The translations under genes were made by a program, and so were the position numbers. A stretch of 64,000 nt of DNA from Maratus speciosus (taxonomy: Eukaryota; Arthropoda; Arachnida; Araneae; Salticidae). Below, piece by piece: positions 1 to 12,540 of this stretch (position 1 is its first letter; each line of letters starts with the position of its first letter). Location of the stretch: positions 158,528,012 through 158,592,011 of the forward strand of contig OZ010791.1 of assembly GCA_963932465.1 (NCBI GenBank). Direction: 5' to 3'. The notes under the pieces are model-generated. The model was not told the DNA's origin. It did no database searches and saw nothing but the letters and a program-made list of their open reading frames with translations.

Positions 1-109
1 CTTAGTACGATCCGCATTTATTTTAGGAATATTTACACATTTTATATTTTTAATACTATATCACGAAATCATACTTTACAAAAAAAAATAATAATATTTA
101 ACATAAAAT

Positions 110-980
110 GATATTTACTAACACAGAGCCGTCACATGTAGTGCATTTACTTTGAGAAAGACATAACAGAAGAGAAAAACTCAAGTCTTCAAAAAACGAT
201 ATAAGAATTACGAATTCTCCGTCATTTACGCTTTTTTCGATATAGGAAAACAATCAACGAAAAACAAACTGTTAACCCTGACTCTCTAGAAGAATATTTC
301 TCGTTGCTATCAGACACCAGGATTTGAAAAAGTTTTGCGTCGTTCCGCAACATCTATCATTGTTAAATTATTTCAACAAGTGGTTTAGAAGGGAAAAAAA
401 AGGTAGCATTGGTTCTTAAACATTCTTTCAAAAACTACCATGGTTGAGTACGGATTATTACTTTTTTTTTATTCCATGCATTGAGATACTGAGATTCTTT
501 TTTTTTTTTTTTTTTTTTCATTTGGCCTTTCCAATTCGGCTTCTTTTAAATTGTCTAAAATAACGAATCTAAAGCTGAATGTATTCGGTTGAAACAGTAA
601 GAATAAAAATATATGTGAAGTTACTTTGAAAAATCATATTTTAAAAGTGTACATGTTAAATTCTGTGAATTAGTAGCACTAAACTAACATGCTGGTAAAT
701 TTTTAAAAACAAAGATTTCTTCTCTACCATTCTAATATATTAATTTATTATAGCATCAATAATTATGAATAAAAAACATGGTACATTTCATCGAATTTAA
801 CATGAAATTCCAGCGATTAATGAAGTAAAAGAAAAACAGCATTAACAATAGACCTCCCTGTTGGGTATTAAAACTAAAAATTATGTCAGTATATACATTT
901 TTAATCAATAAAAACAAATATAAAATTTGGTATATTTCTACATAATAGAAAAAAATACATCTATGATGTTCATCGCAAAA
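110..980. repeat. Dispersed repeat rho, copy 1
   Basis: The stretch at 293-390 closely matches 7890-7990, 41213-41290, 53625-53715 and 61123-61215, with a shared core reading TTCCGCAACATCTAT followed by TTGTTAAA and TTTCAACAAGTGGTT. Looser similarity extends upstream and downstream, so full units are about 0.8-1 kb. On the minus strand the core gives the same short peptide-like string in several copies (CCGTKQNF), but stops and frameshifts surround it, so I treat it as a repeat and not a gene. A T21 tract lies at 498-518. The edges are approximate. Confidence 0.6.
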
Positions 981-1319
981 AGCATAAAGCTAATATTCCG
1001 TAATCGGTTGTACAGCTAAAAGTTGGCGTCAAAAATGCGCTATTTTACAAGCAATGAGGTTAAAACTAAAGTCCTTCCGGCCAGTGCCGGGAGGAAGAGG
1101 TAGCTTTCATATTCCTTATTTTTAAAAAGCCAACTTATATAATTCAAACACACGAAGCTCAATTAAGTAGAAACCGAATGTAGGAGATTCAATACTAATT
1201 TTTATCAATACTAAATCATTATGAATGAGAATTTCGCGAAATTAGTCAGCTTTATCCAAGCTGCTTTTATTTAAAGTAACTTATATTTGGCTGCCAAATT
1301 CGGCGATTTCTTAAAGTGC

Positions 1320-3075
1320 CTGCCATTTTAAGACAACATGGTGGATGAGGCTAACCAGTGAACTTGGTCGAGACCTTAGTAATTGCTGTGCACATGCTCA
1401 CTCACATCGGAATCGGTTGATATATACGAGTGCTGTCGCAGGCAAAAAATCAGATTTTTCAAAATGTCACCCACGTTAGAAATTGAAACTGCTATATCTG
1501 AGCCATTTTTTAAGATAAAGACAAACAAAAAATGCTCCTGAATCCTTATATCAAGGTCAAATACTTAAGAAAGCAACCTTTTTCAATTTCTAATTTTTTT
1601 GCACCACACTTTAAATATATATATTTTTTAATTTAATGGCCACCATTTTGAAACAAGATGGCTGATGAAGCTGGCCAGCGAACTTGGTCGAGATATTGAT
1701 GTATACTATCCACATGCCTTCTTCCTTCGAAATAGGCGAATACGTGTGGTATCGCGAGACAAATACAAGATCGTTTCAAAGTGTTAGCCATGATATAAAT
1801 TCAAAGTGCTATAATTCAACCACTTTTTAAGATATAAACAAAAGAACCAATTTTCAGAAACAAAAACCGCTCCAGAATCTTTGTATCAAGGCCAAACACA
1901 TAAAAAAAATCTTTTTCATTTTCCAATTTTTTAATACCTCATTTTAAATTTTAAATTACATATTTTTTTTTAAATGGCAACCCTTTTGAAACAAGATGGC
2001 GAATGAAGCTGGCCAACGAACTCGGTCGAGACATTGGTATGTACTATGTACAGACCAAGTTACATTCAAATCGGTTCATAAATACGCCTGTTATCGCGTG
2101 ACAAAAATCAGGTCGTTTTAAAATGTCAGCCACAATAGAAATTCAAAATGTTATAACTCAGCCATTTTTTTAGATATAGACGAAAAAAAACCTGTTCCGG
2201 AATCTTTGTATTAAGGTCAAACACATACGAAAAAACTCTTTTTCATTTTCCAATTTTTTGGTATCTTATTTTAAATTTATTTTTTTTTTAAATTTTTAAA
2301 TGGCCGCCATTTTGAAACAAGATGGCGGATGAAGCTGGCCAACGAACTGGGTTGAGTTATTTGTATGTACTATGTACACACCAAGGTACATCCAAATCGG
2401 TTCATAAATACGTCTGTTATCACGTGGCAAAAATCAGGGCGTTTCAAAATGTCTGCCACACTAGAAATTCAAAATGCTATAACTCAGCCATTTTTTAAGA
2501 TATAGACAAAACAAAAACTGCTCCCGAATCTTTTTATAGAGGTCAAACACATAAGAAAAAAATATTTTTTCAATTTTCAATTTTTTGGTACCACATTTCA
2601 AATTTAAATTTTTCTTAAAATTTTAAATGGCCGCCATTTTTAAAGAAAATAGCGGATGAAGCTGGCCAACGAACTCGGTCGAGACATTAGTCTGTACTAT
2701 GTATAAACGAAGTTACATCCAAATCGGTTCATAAATACGCCTTTTATCGCGTGACAAAATTCAGGACGTTTCAAAATGTCAGCTTCGCTAGAAATTCAAA
2801 ATGCTATAACTCAGCCATTTTTTAAGATATAGACGAAACAAAAACTGTTACGGAGTCTTTGTATAAAGATCAAATACATAAGAAAAAAATATTTTTCCAT
2901 TTTCAATTTTTTGGTACCACATTTCAAATTTTAAATTTTTTTTTTAATTTTTAAATGGCCGCCATTTGAAACAAAATGGCGGATGAAGCTGGCCAACGAA
3001 CTCGGTCGAGACATTGGTATGTACTATGTACACACCGAATTACATCCAAATCGGTTCATAAATACGAGAGTTACA
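1320..3075. repeat. About 330-bp tandem repeat, six units
   Basis: Units begin near 1320, 1636, 1975, 2300, 2625 and 2954. Each holds a block reading GGCCGCCATTTTGAAACAAG, then GGCGGATGAAGCTGGCC and AACTCGGTCGAGACATT. The GGCCGCCATTTTG part is partly mirrored by CAAGATGGCGG, so each unit can fold locally. Units diverge by substitutions and small indels, and the first (1320) is the most diverged. Confidence 0.85.
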
Positions 3076-3091
3076 GTGTGACATAGATCAG

Positions 3092-3118
3092 ATATATATA
3101 TATATATATATATATATA
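3092..3118. repeat. TA dinucleotide microsatellite
   Basis: An uninterrupted AT/TA run lies between the tandem array and the terminal hairpin of element epsilon. Confidence 0.95.
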
Positions 3119-3242
3119 AATTTTGAACGGAAGGTGGTTTCGGGGTCTGGGGGTCATGATCGATGAAAATATACCAACATTTTTTGAAATCGCTTTCCTC
3201 CGAACGGCTGCAATAGGTAGCTTTTTGTAAAGAAAGCTACCT

Positions 3243-3893
3243 AATATGAGAATTATAGGAATGAAGTCATTAATACTGAAAACAGTCTAATATATAAAAA
3301 GGGAAAATTTGTCTGTCTATCTGTAATTCTATAGAAATCCACAGTTTGTAAGGCAGGATTGTGAAATGTTACGTACATGTGTATTAAAATACAGCCGAGG
3401 CAACTAAAGTAATACGAAATCGAAAGAATTTATAGGTTATTTTTAATTGATAAAAAACTGCCAATTTAAAAGCGATTTCCTATCAAATTTAAATATTTTT
3501 CGTGATAGCACAGTTGCCAACAATAAAAAATCCACAATTGATTGTTCATCAATTGATTTTGGACCCAATTAAGAATCCTTCCGCAAGCGTAGGATAGTAG
3601 TTAACCGATATTTCTATATAATATTGAGAAATGTCTATCATTTCCTTTATTAAAATGGAGTAATTCTTTTTTTGTATTCGGAGAGAATTCGGATGCATTA
3701 TCATCTTTAGTCATTTTTTTTAGATATGCATTTTCAATTATATTATGCGCTTTAAGAGCTGAACTTTATTTTTAACAGACTTAACAAATAATTTTTACGG
3801 TTAATTTGTAGTTTTATGTGTGCCCACGCCCCACGAATAATTTTTGAAAGAATTCTACGATTTTCACTTACGTTAAACACTTTCACTACGATA
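3243..3893. other. No gene recognised
   Basis: AT-rich sequence with stops in every frame. The last 20 bases contain a partial duplication of the first bases of the alpha element that follows (AAACACTTTC at 3875-3884). Confidence 0.5.
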
Positions 3894-5092
3894 AACACTT
3901 TCCAACAAAGTTGAAAAGTGTTTATGACTTCGGTTTGTCTGGTCGTCTGGCCGTCTGTCCACGCTCTAACTCTCGTAAATATGCTCGGATCGTTCTGAAA
4001 TTTTTGGATGTTAGTGACCTCTACCATAGCACGTTCCCTATTTCAAAGAAGTTTGTAGCATGCTTAGTTCATTTACAGGGACAGTCAAAAGTTTTCCGTT
4101 ATATTACGGCCAATGAGAAAAAATCGTTTCAAATGATTTTTAATGGTGTTACACTCTTTCAAACATAGTAAAATTGGTATTCATTTATGAAGTCCACTAA
4201 AATATGCATTCTGTTGAATATGCGGTGCAAAGAATAGTTATTGCTCATTTACAGGGCCATACAAAAGAATTCCGTTCATAATGGTATAGAGCGGATTGTT
4301 TGAGGTATTTGAAAAGATTTCAGATAATATATTGTACTGAATTACTGTGTATTTGTAATGATTGCTCGAAATGCATTTTTAATTATGATATGCGCTTTTT
4401 TTACTATATTTATGCTTACTATAAAGTGCGTATAAATGCTATAGTTCATATACATGACTACAGAAATGAATTCGTAAAGTTTACTGAGTATGAGCATAAA
4501 TTGCTTAAAGGTGGGTTTTAAAGGAGTTATGCATTTTTACGCTGAACTGAATTTTGTTTACTAAAAAAAATTTGTAGAATATAGATACAATGATATACAG
4601 GGCTACGCAAAGAGTTGGATACATGGCCGTCTATGGGTGATAATTTCTGGAAATGTAATTTCAGTAGTTTTAAGAGTGTTTTAGTTTGAATTAAATTTTT
4701 AGCTAAATAGTGGCATGTAATAAAGGTACTAGGCAAATTACAAGGGCTGTACAAAAGTATTCAAGTATATTTCCATCTATTAGTATAAATTGCTGAAAGA
4801 TGAATTTCAACCTATTATGATTTTCTTGCTAAACTAAATTTTCCTATCATATAGTATATATATCAACCTACAGATCAAATACAGGGCTGTTCAAAAGAAT
4901 TGGAATACATATTTGGCTATGGACGGTAACTACAGAAATCAGTTTTTCAAATGTTTTATGCGTTTTATAAAATGTATACTTAGTTATCTTATTTACCTTA
5001 TTTTCCTAAATAACGTAGTTTTGTTAAAGCATTCAGGAAGTGTTGGAAAGTGTTTCATAATCTACGCTTAACGCATGATTTTTCTTACTTGT
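3894..5092 (+). mobile_element. Element alpha, copy 1 (full length)
   Basis: Starts with a near-perfect hairpin (arms AACACTTTCCAAC and GTTGAAAAGTGTT). Next come a GTCTGGTCGTCTGGCCGTC stretch and a diverged internal motif of the form ACAGGGnnnnnCAAAAGnATTC, seen near 4075, 4252, 4588, 4742 and 4885. The 3' end carries GTTGGAAAGTGTT (5042-5054), which is the inverse of the first hairpin arm, and the element stops in ACTTGT (5087-5092). An 85-codon frame at 3911-4168 is also open in copy 2 with the same length, but it lies in the structured head and other copies break it. Confidence 0.7.
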
Positions 5093-5257
5093 GTTTTGTT
5101 TATTTGGCTTTTTACGCTGTAATTTCGTAAAAATTGGTCAATCACTGCTAAATTTAATACTATACCTTATTTAGGTATACAGTATTCTTTTATGTTCTTA
5201 AATAGTCGTTATTTTTCCTTTAAATCAAGAACACATCTAAAATCATTTTTATCATAA

Positions 5258-6103
5258 ACAAGAAAGAAAAAAATCATGCGTTAAGCGTAGATTATGTAAC
5301 TCTTTCCAACGGAGAAATTTAGTTTAGCAAGAAAACGCATAACACGTTGAAATTTATACTAATAGATGGGCAATTTATACTAATAGATGGACACATACTA
5401 GAATACTTTTGTACAGCCCTGTAGTTTACCTAGTACCTTTATTACACGCCACTATTTAGTTAAAATTTAATTGAAACTATAACACTCTTAAAACTACTAA
5501 AATCACATTTCCAACAATCATCGCTACTGTACAGTACTTCGTATACAATATAGTATCTGAAATCTTTTGTGTGTGTCCCTGTTAATGCTGTGCATTTCGT
5601 ATTATACACGAAAAAACTTATAGTGAACCTCAGCGACGTATATCAATTTCATTATACATGAAATAGTTTAACATAATTAAAATACACCGCAAACAATCCC
5701 CCCCCCCCTATATCATTAGGTAACGGAATTCTTTTGTGTGGCCAGTAAATGAATAATAACTATTCTTTGCACTATATATTCTACAGAATGCATATTTTAG
5801 ACAATTTCATAAATTAACATAATTAGTTTTATGTTTGAAAGCGTGTAACATCATTAAAAATTGTTTGTAAGGATTTTATCCCATTGGCCATAATGTAACG
5901 GGATGCTTTTGACTGTCCTGTAAATGAACTAAACATGCTACAAACTTCATTTGAAATAGGGATCGTGCTATGGTAAACGTCAATAACATCCAGAAATTTC
6001 AGGGCAATCCGAGTATATTTACGAGAGTTAGAGGGCGGACAATCGGATAGACGGCCAGACAAACCGAAGTCATAAACACTTTTCAACGTTGTTGGAAAGT
6101 ATT
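5258..6103 (-). mobile_element. Element alpha, copy 2 (tail-to-tail with copy 1)
   Basis: Inverted relative to copy 1 and separated from its tail by about 165 bp. The tail (5258-5320) and the hairpin head (6071-6103, arms joined by TTT/ACG changes) are both present, and part of the internal region is deleted. A stretch of C residues lies at 5698-5708. The 85-codon frame of copy 1 is also open here (5829-6086), with about three quarters of residues alike. Confidence 0.7.
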
Positions 6104-7579
6104 AAAAAATATTTGGATAATTTCTCAAGAAAAAAAAAAGGTCCTTTACGAGTCACAGGAGCCAATTTATTGAGAATGTTCCAAATTAGCTTTCATGATG
6201 TTATAATTTTTGTCGGCAGAGGAAAGGTTCAATTATGATAGCTTGATAACACTGTACTACATTGAAATTGCTTCTGAAGTAAAAGTGTGCAAATATTATG
6301 TAAATAACTCATAGATATCGCCATGATAAAACTTTATTGGCTTTTATTTTGGAAACACAAACGTGCAGCTTTAAAAGGTCAGCAACATGCGACTATTTTA
6401 ATATTCTGTTCGCTCCACCATTTTTAATATATACATTTTAAATATATTTCTAATATTTCCTTGCAAATGTTTCCAAAGCATATAAAAAAGATTTTTGTTT
6501 TGAAAAAGTGGTGCGAAGTAGAATAAAAAAAATGGCCATCTGTGGCAACCCTGTTTTAAAAATTTTGCGAAAGTTGGTGCGATTTTCAGTATGTAGACGG
6601 TCTATTAAGCATAGTTTATGCATGATATTAATTATTAGACATTATTTCCAATCAGTTGGTAGATACTTCTTTTTATAAGATTACTTTTAATAGATTTAGT
6701 AGGAGGTGATAGCTTTTTTTTCTTAGGATTGTTCATATTTCAAACCTAAATTTAACAGAAATGCAATACATATATATATATATATATGCTATTTACTTTT
6801 TTGTATTATGGTTAAAATTATTATTTATGATAAATTTAGTTACAGTTACTGTTTATGATAATAATAAAAAGAAGTCTAATGTAGCGCACGTGAGCAATAG
6901 TGGTATTAAGGCCTAGATACATCTGTCCATTAAAAAGACTAACAGTAGTCCGTTCGACTTTTTGTAATCATATTAACTACATCTATTTTATTAAGAATTA
7001 TGCATTTTTAAATTGAAAGCATTAACTTCATCGATTTTTGTTGCATAGTGTAATCAATGAGTAACACAACAGCAAGCCATTAGCGGCATATTGGTATTCC
7101 AACAACATGGTAGAGATTTCGATATCCAAATAATCTTTCTGTAGGTCGAATTCTTGCTAGCCTTGTTTGTATAAATTTGTAAATTTAGGCAATCGGCTTT
7201 TAAATCTCTGATATAATTTATAAGTATATCACGTTGTTTTGTTCGATTTGTGATACAAATTTTTATTGTAGTAAATGCTTTGTTACTACTGAATAACCGC
7301 CAAATAAACTGCATATTTTGAGCGGTAAATAACCTTTCATCGTTCTGAAAGATCAAAGGTTCGTTGCAATTTTTTTTCCAATATTCAAAAATGTTTGATA
7401 TATGTGCATGCCATATGATTATTCTTTTTTATTTTATATTGCTGTAAAGTACGGTCAACTTTGTAAAAATTTTTAATAACTTTTTTCTTTTTTTTGGTAA
7501 CATCATATATTCATTTCTGATATTTTGATATCATTTCATCTTAAAAACAAATCCAAAAAATATTCAGACTAAAACTTTC
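6104..7579. other. No gene recognised; TA microsatellite at 6769-6787
   Basis: AT-rich sequence. The longest frame is 100 codons on the minus strand (7054-7356). It has no recognisable domain and no convincing splice or promoter context, so I do not call it a gene. Confidence 0.4.
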
Positions 7580-8420
7580 TTTACTCTCAATAACTCAAAA
7601 CTATACGTATAGTGCATTTATTTTAAGAAAGAAGTAAAAACTGAAATGTAAAAAAGATTATGATAAATAAAAGAAAAGTAAGAAGTCTTTGCTTCTTTTA
7701 TTATGAGTTTCAGACATAGATATGTGTAGGGGCTTTTTTTTGAGAAAGGCAGAAGAGAGAGAATAAAATTAAGTCTGACGGATTATAAGAAATATGAGTT
7801 CTTCGGCGACTTTTTTCTACGAGCTTCCTGTTTAAGAACAAAATTCAAAAGAAATAACCACCTTAAAACTAGGACTGCTCCGGAGAATATTTCTCTCTGT
7901 CATTAGATAGATGGAATTTTAAAAGTTTTGTTTTGTGCCGCAACATCTATTATTGTTAAAATATTTCAACAAGTGATTCTGAAAGAAAAGAAGTAGGATT
8001 GACTTTTAAAACTTTTCTTTCAAAAAAGTCATATTCATAGGGGTTTCAAACTTTTCTTCATTCTGATGAGATAGTTTCTTTTAAAAATGTTTCTAGAAAA
8101 ACAACGCATTAAGAACTTTGTTAAACCTATTTGAGCTACAGAAAAGAAATTCATGTGGTGTATGAAATGGCGCTTTTAAAAGTTTTGAAAATGATGTTAT
8201 AAAATGTGCATGCTGAATTACGTGACTTATTAGAGATTAAAAGTTAGGAAGTACAATTTTTCTTTACAGGTTTTTACAAGCTTTCCGAATATTTTTATAA
8301 GTTTCCATTATTAAGAAGCTATGCTTTGCTGTAAATATAAATTTCACAGAAAATGTATATTTTCAGTTTAAAAAGAAATGTTCAATACGTCATGATATTT
8401 TAATCTGTCCCAATTCCATT
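7580..8420. repeat. Dispersed repeat rho, copy 2
   Basis: Shares the CCGCAACATCTAT core (7938-7950) and about 400 bp downstream with copies near 41.2-41.7, 53.6-54.1 and 61.1-61.6 kb. The block around 7705-7790 also matches 13738-13830. Edges are approximate. Confidence 0.6.
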
Positions 8421-8716
8421 GTAATATAAGCAAAAATGCTTTAGACTTTTTTGGTTGTTGCGTAAAAAGTTTACATTGGAAGATGTTAGCAGAATAACTC
8501 ATAATTTCATTAATGGGAATTATAAATTTCATTTACAAGAAAAATTTAGCAAACATTTTAAGAAGTCGAGCCGTGTTTGAAAAACATGTAAGTATGGAAT
8601 AGATTATATTAGAAGATCCTCTTTACATAACCAGTCAGATACTTAAGGTCGAATATCTTTATTAACTTCTTACAAAACATATGCAAAATTAATTGAGAGG
8701 TTGTACTCCAAACTTT

Positions 8717-8757
8717 TTTTTTTGGGGGGGGGAGGAAGGGGGGGGGGCACACCCCGA
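8717..8757. repeat. Poly-T / poly-G low-complexity tract
   Basis: A run of T is followed by runs of G broken by AGGAA, ending in CACACCCC. The rest of 8421-8919 is AT-rich without a recognisable feature. Confidence 0.9.
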
Positions 8758-8952
8758 GAATGAGACACAAAAAATAAAAAACTAGAAAAACTAAATTTAT
8801 GAAAGAAAAAGCATATTAAAAAGGGAATGATTTTAATACAGAAAAGCTGAGATACTAAGCATAGAATAATGGAGAACTCAGTTAAGATGCGTTTCAAGAG
8901 AGTGAACAAAAGTCGCGTATTAGCCCTTTATCTACTAACGGTACTTATAGTA

Positions 8953-10023
8953 CAGTCGTGGGTGGAAAAAAGAAAGTAAACACCCTTTACTAACTCTGCA
9001 AAAAATTATCGTAGAAGAAAGTTACTGATACCAAACGATTGGTAATAAAGTCTACTTTTAAATGATGTATATAAAATTTGCTTAGGGGGCCATCTACATA
9101 TTAAAACGAACCATAAATTTGTTTTTTTTTTCAATAGCAGTACACAAATCTGACAGCATAAATGAACTCTACACCCTTCAATTAGCCAAAAAACAAATTT
9201 TTATGCAATTCGCACGATAAGTTTCCGAGAAATTAATTATTTTAAAACGAGCGTATTTTAGGGGATGTATCCCAATTGAAGTTCCGTACTCGATTGTTGA
9301 CCCAGAGAACCTTGTTCTTGATCAAGGTATCTTAAGCGCCACCCAAGCAGTCATTGAAGATTGCTAGGACTATTACAGGATAGCATAAGAAATTTCAATA
9401 TATCTAGTTACTCTTATCATAGACCATCATTTTGCCGTTTTTTAAGCATAATTTGAAAACTACTTGGAAGAAAAAGGCGAAATTTTAGATTTCCATGAAG
9501 CTGGACTTAATAAGTCTAAATCCCTCAAAAAATTGTAAGTTGCAATTCATATTTTTTTTCGAATATTAATTTCATAATTAATAATTCATTTCATAAAATT
9601 ATAAAAATAGCAAATTCAACGAATTTATGTTGGGATATTTTAGTATTATTGCTACACAAATAATTAGCACACTAGGAGAATAATTTCAGGAGATATTAAT
9701 GAAAATATGAAAATGTAATTTAACATTAGAAGCACTAAATTTTGAATGTTTATAATTCAAAAACTTGTCATTCAAATGACTTGAAATTTGGTGTCTAGGT
9801 ATAGTTTGAACCGAATATTTGAAATATCTCGTTAAAATTGCGTATTGCTATTGAAAAAAATGAAGTTTGGGTTTGTTTTAATATATAGATGGCCCCCTAA
9901 GCAAATTTTATATAAATCATTTAAAAGTAGACTTGGTTTCCAATCGTTCGGTACCGGTAACTTTCTCGTACGATAATTTGTTGAGGACTTAGTTGCGGGT
10001 GTTTACTTTTTTTTCCACGACTG
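8953..10023. mobile_element. Tc1/mariner-type MITE with long inverted repeats
   Basis: Flanked by TA on both sides (8951-8952 and 10024-10025). The ends read CAGTCGTGG and CCACGACTG, and the inverted arms stay alike for about 190 bp (8953-9145 against 9830-10023), including TAAATTTTGCTTAGGGGGCC-like blocks. A TA duplication with CAGT-type ends is characteristic of the Tc1/mariner superfamily. The middle is AT-rich and non-coding. Confidence 0.8.
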
Positions 10024-10589
10024 TATCACTCACTTTAAACTTTCATCCCATAGTGAATATTACTAATATTCAAATGGTACTTTGTAAAAACACTCTTTTA
10101 ATTCCTCTTTATCCGGATACATGGCAGCAGTAGTTCTAGGTTTGTTATTTTAGCGAGGAAGGAGGCTATCTTTGAAACAATCGATGTGTTTTGTGCTGAC
10201 ATTTTGTACAGATTATCACGCTCGTTCTTTTATTGCTGCAAACACAGTAAAGGATATAAGGTAAGTGTTGGATATTTTTCTGTGTGCATTATGATCTGCG
10301 AATACAATTTGACTAGCTATTTTAGGTGAACGGTGTATGTATTTGATTTAAAAGTTGAATTACTCGGTGGTAGTTATAAGTACCGTCAGTACACTGGGTG
10401 TTTGAGAAAAACTTCTTGTTTGCTTTTCGTCTGTGTAGTTGCCCATCGTTTTCACCTGCTTTAAAATGTAATTACTAAAATGTAGTGCAGTAATAACTTT
10501 CCTGGTATTTCTTTTCTGTTCCGTTATTATTTTTTATAGGAAATCGAGAAAGTTGTGGCACCGGCTCTTTTTTGCTATGCTAGAAATGG

Positions 10590-11171
10590 CATATAGTCCA
10601 AGAGCTGTTAAACATTTTAGGGAAGGTATTTGAGGCACCCTGAAAATTTGTGCAACACTTCTTTTGTAATGCCTGAATACAAAATCGAATGTCTGGCTGA
10701 AGGATCGTGGCCCAAAACCTGTGCCAGACAAAAAATGGCACTTGACACGTGTCTGGCACAGTTTTTGTGCCGACTAAAGTGTCTGTCATTTTCAAAATAT
10801 TTTTTTCTAAGCATAAATATTATTGTGCCTCAATCTCAGCGTGCCTCAAATACCTTTCTTGGGTAGTCCAAAAATGGCACTTGACACGTGTCTGGCACAG
10901 TTTTTGGGCCGACTAAAGTGTCTGTCATTTTCAAAATATTTTTTTCTATGTATAAATATTATTGTGTTTCAATCTCAGCGTGCCTCAAATACCTTTTTTG
11001 GGTAGTGTCAAAAAATGGCACTTGACACGTGTCTAGCACAGGTTTTGGGCCACGATCTTTCAGCCAGACATTCGATTTTGTATTCAGGCATTACAAAAGA
11101 AGTGTTGCACAAAATTGCAGGGTGCCTCAAATACCTACTCAAAAATGTTCAACAGCTCTCCTACTAATATG
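10590..11171. mobile_element. Foldback element with two internal tandem units
   Basis: Inverted arms of about 160 bp: GAGCTGTTAAACATTTT and AGGTATTTGAGGCACCCTG on the left are mirrored near 11118-11155. The arms meet in two tandem units of about 125 bp, each starting ATGGCACTTGACACGTGTCT (10736 and 10875) with a third partial start at 11014. TGACACGTGTC is itself palindromic. Several 60-78 codon frames here are shadows of this symmetry. No target duplication is clear. Confidence 0.7.
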
Positions 11172-11639
11172 TAAATTCATATATTGCATACGTGGAGATG
11201 CAATAGAACATGTTGTCCCTGGAATAAAGACGTCGCATAACCAAAGGAGCTACTAACAAGATCGAAACCTAAAAAGAACATAGTTTTTTAAACACTTTCA
11301 GGGGCAAAGCATTTTCAATGCTAAAGTGTTAAAACAAATGATTGGCACCGGAATTTGCCAAATTTATTTGTAAATTAGAAAAAGGCTATGTTTCGCATAC
11401 TTATTAAATCGAAAATATTTTATTATAATTCTGGTGCCATTTGAAATACCTTGTGGGTTTTCTGTTACGATATTTTAGTCATAGTGTACTGACGGTACTT
11501 TAAAGTACCACTTTAATTAATTACCTCTAGGTAATTAAATTTCTCACGGGTGAGTGCTTTTTTACGTTTATCCTTTAATTTTCATTGTAGTAACTGAAAA
11601 AAATTGCAGTAGATCATAATGCAGTAGATAAAGGGTTAA

Positions 11640-12540
11640 GCGGGATCGCGTATTATACGTGATTTCTATAATGGTGCAGAAACTAGCCTTATTTAAACAT
11701 CTAATAATCTAGATGAACTTTAGAGCTTTTATTTAGATGTTTAAGGTAAAAAACTGTGTCTTTTACCTATATTTAGATTAAAATTTAATTGTATTCAACT
11801 TTAACTCATTGTTTCTTTTTAAAGACCGATTGGAATAATAACTGAAAATAAATATAGGTTCAAACATGGCTTTATTGTTAATTAATGCGTTACTACTCAA
11901 AATAAAACAACAAAAATAATCTTCCTGTTAGACTAATTTTTTTAACAGAAAAATTAAATTAAATCCTTGAATGAATCCAGTCGTTAAAATCATATTTAGT
12001 GGTAAATGTGGTAATGAGTACCATTATAATCTCTCTTTCTTTTAATAAACGAAAAAACTACCTTTAGTGACCTTTGGGTAAAAATATTGTAAAATAAAAA
12101 AAAAAAGATAGAAAACATAAAAGAATTATACAACCGCAATGATTACGAGTTTAATATTTTTTGGCTATAATATGCATTATAAAATATTGTGATGTAACGT
12201 ACATTTAAAACCTCATTAACAGGAATAATAATCTCTAACCATAACAATTTTTATGACGTATTTGAGTATCCTGAATTCGTCTATCTCTCTCTAACATAGT
12301 AAAAACATACACAAAGCGAGAGACGGTGAATGTTAGAAAGCAGAATAAAAGAAGAATTGCCAGGGATTTTTTAAATTCAAATATCTACCTCTATTTCCGT
12401 TCAGTAATGTTCGTCTTAATTAATCTTTTATTAAATAATGTAATTATTACTATTCGGAAACAGTGTATTTTACCCCAATAAAAATAATCTCACTGAATTA
12501 GTAACACTGGAGAAGAGAAAAGGAATACTCATCTTAATCA
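11640..12540. other. No gene recognised
   Basis: AT-rich sequence with stops in all frames. The first 30 bases (GCGGGATCGCGTATTA) resemble the pogo-like subterminal repeats found at 12798-12925. Confidence 0.4.

Larger units (their letters stand above)
1066..3242 (-). mobile_element. Element epsilon: hairpin, TA microsatellite, 330-bp tandem array, inverted 3' arm
   Basis: Read on the minus strand, the element starts with a hairpin at 3215-3242 (arms AGGTAGCTTT and AAAGCTACCT). A TA microsatellite (3092-3118) follows, then about six tandem units of about 330 bp (3075 down to 1320), and then an inverted copy of the first hairpin arm at 1098-1108. Just beyond is a small hairpin at 1077-1090 (CCGGC, loop CAGT, GCCGG). 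No coding capacity is seen. The plan is that of Helentron-associated non-autonomous elements; that assignment is inference. Confidence 0.6.
8920..11639. mobile_element. PiggyBac-like relic with TTAA ends and two nested elements
   Basis: The left end is TTAG followed by CCCTTTATCTACT (8920-8936). The right end is AGTAGATAAAGGGTTAA (11623-11639), the exact inverse apart from one base in the TTAA. Subterminal AGTACCGTCAGTACACT also occurs in inverse orientation (10380-10396 and 11486-11505). TTAA flanks and CCCTTT-type ends are typical of the piggyBac superfamily. No transposase was seen. The interior is mostly taken up by the elements at 8953-10023 and 10590-11171. Confidence 0.45.

Noticed and set aside
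7054..7356. A 100-codon minus-strand frame
   Set aside because: No recognisable motif, no splice context and ordinary AT-rich codons; chance is the simpler explanation.
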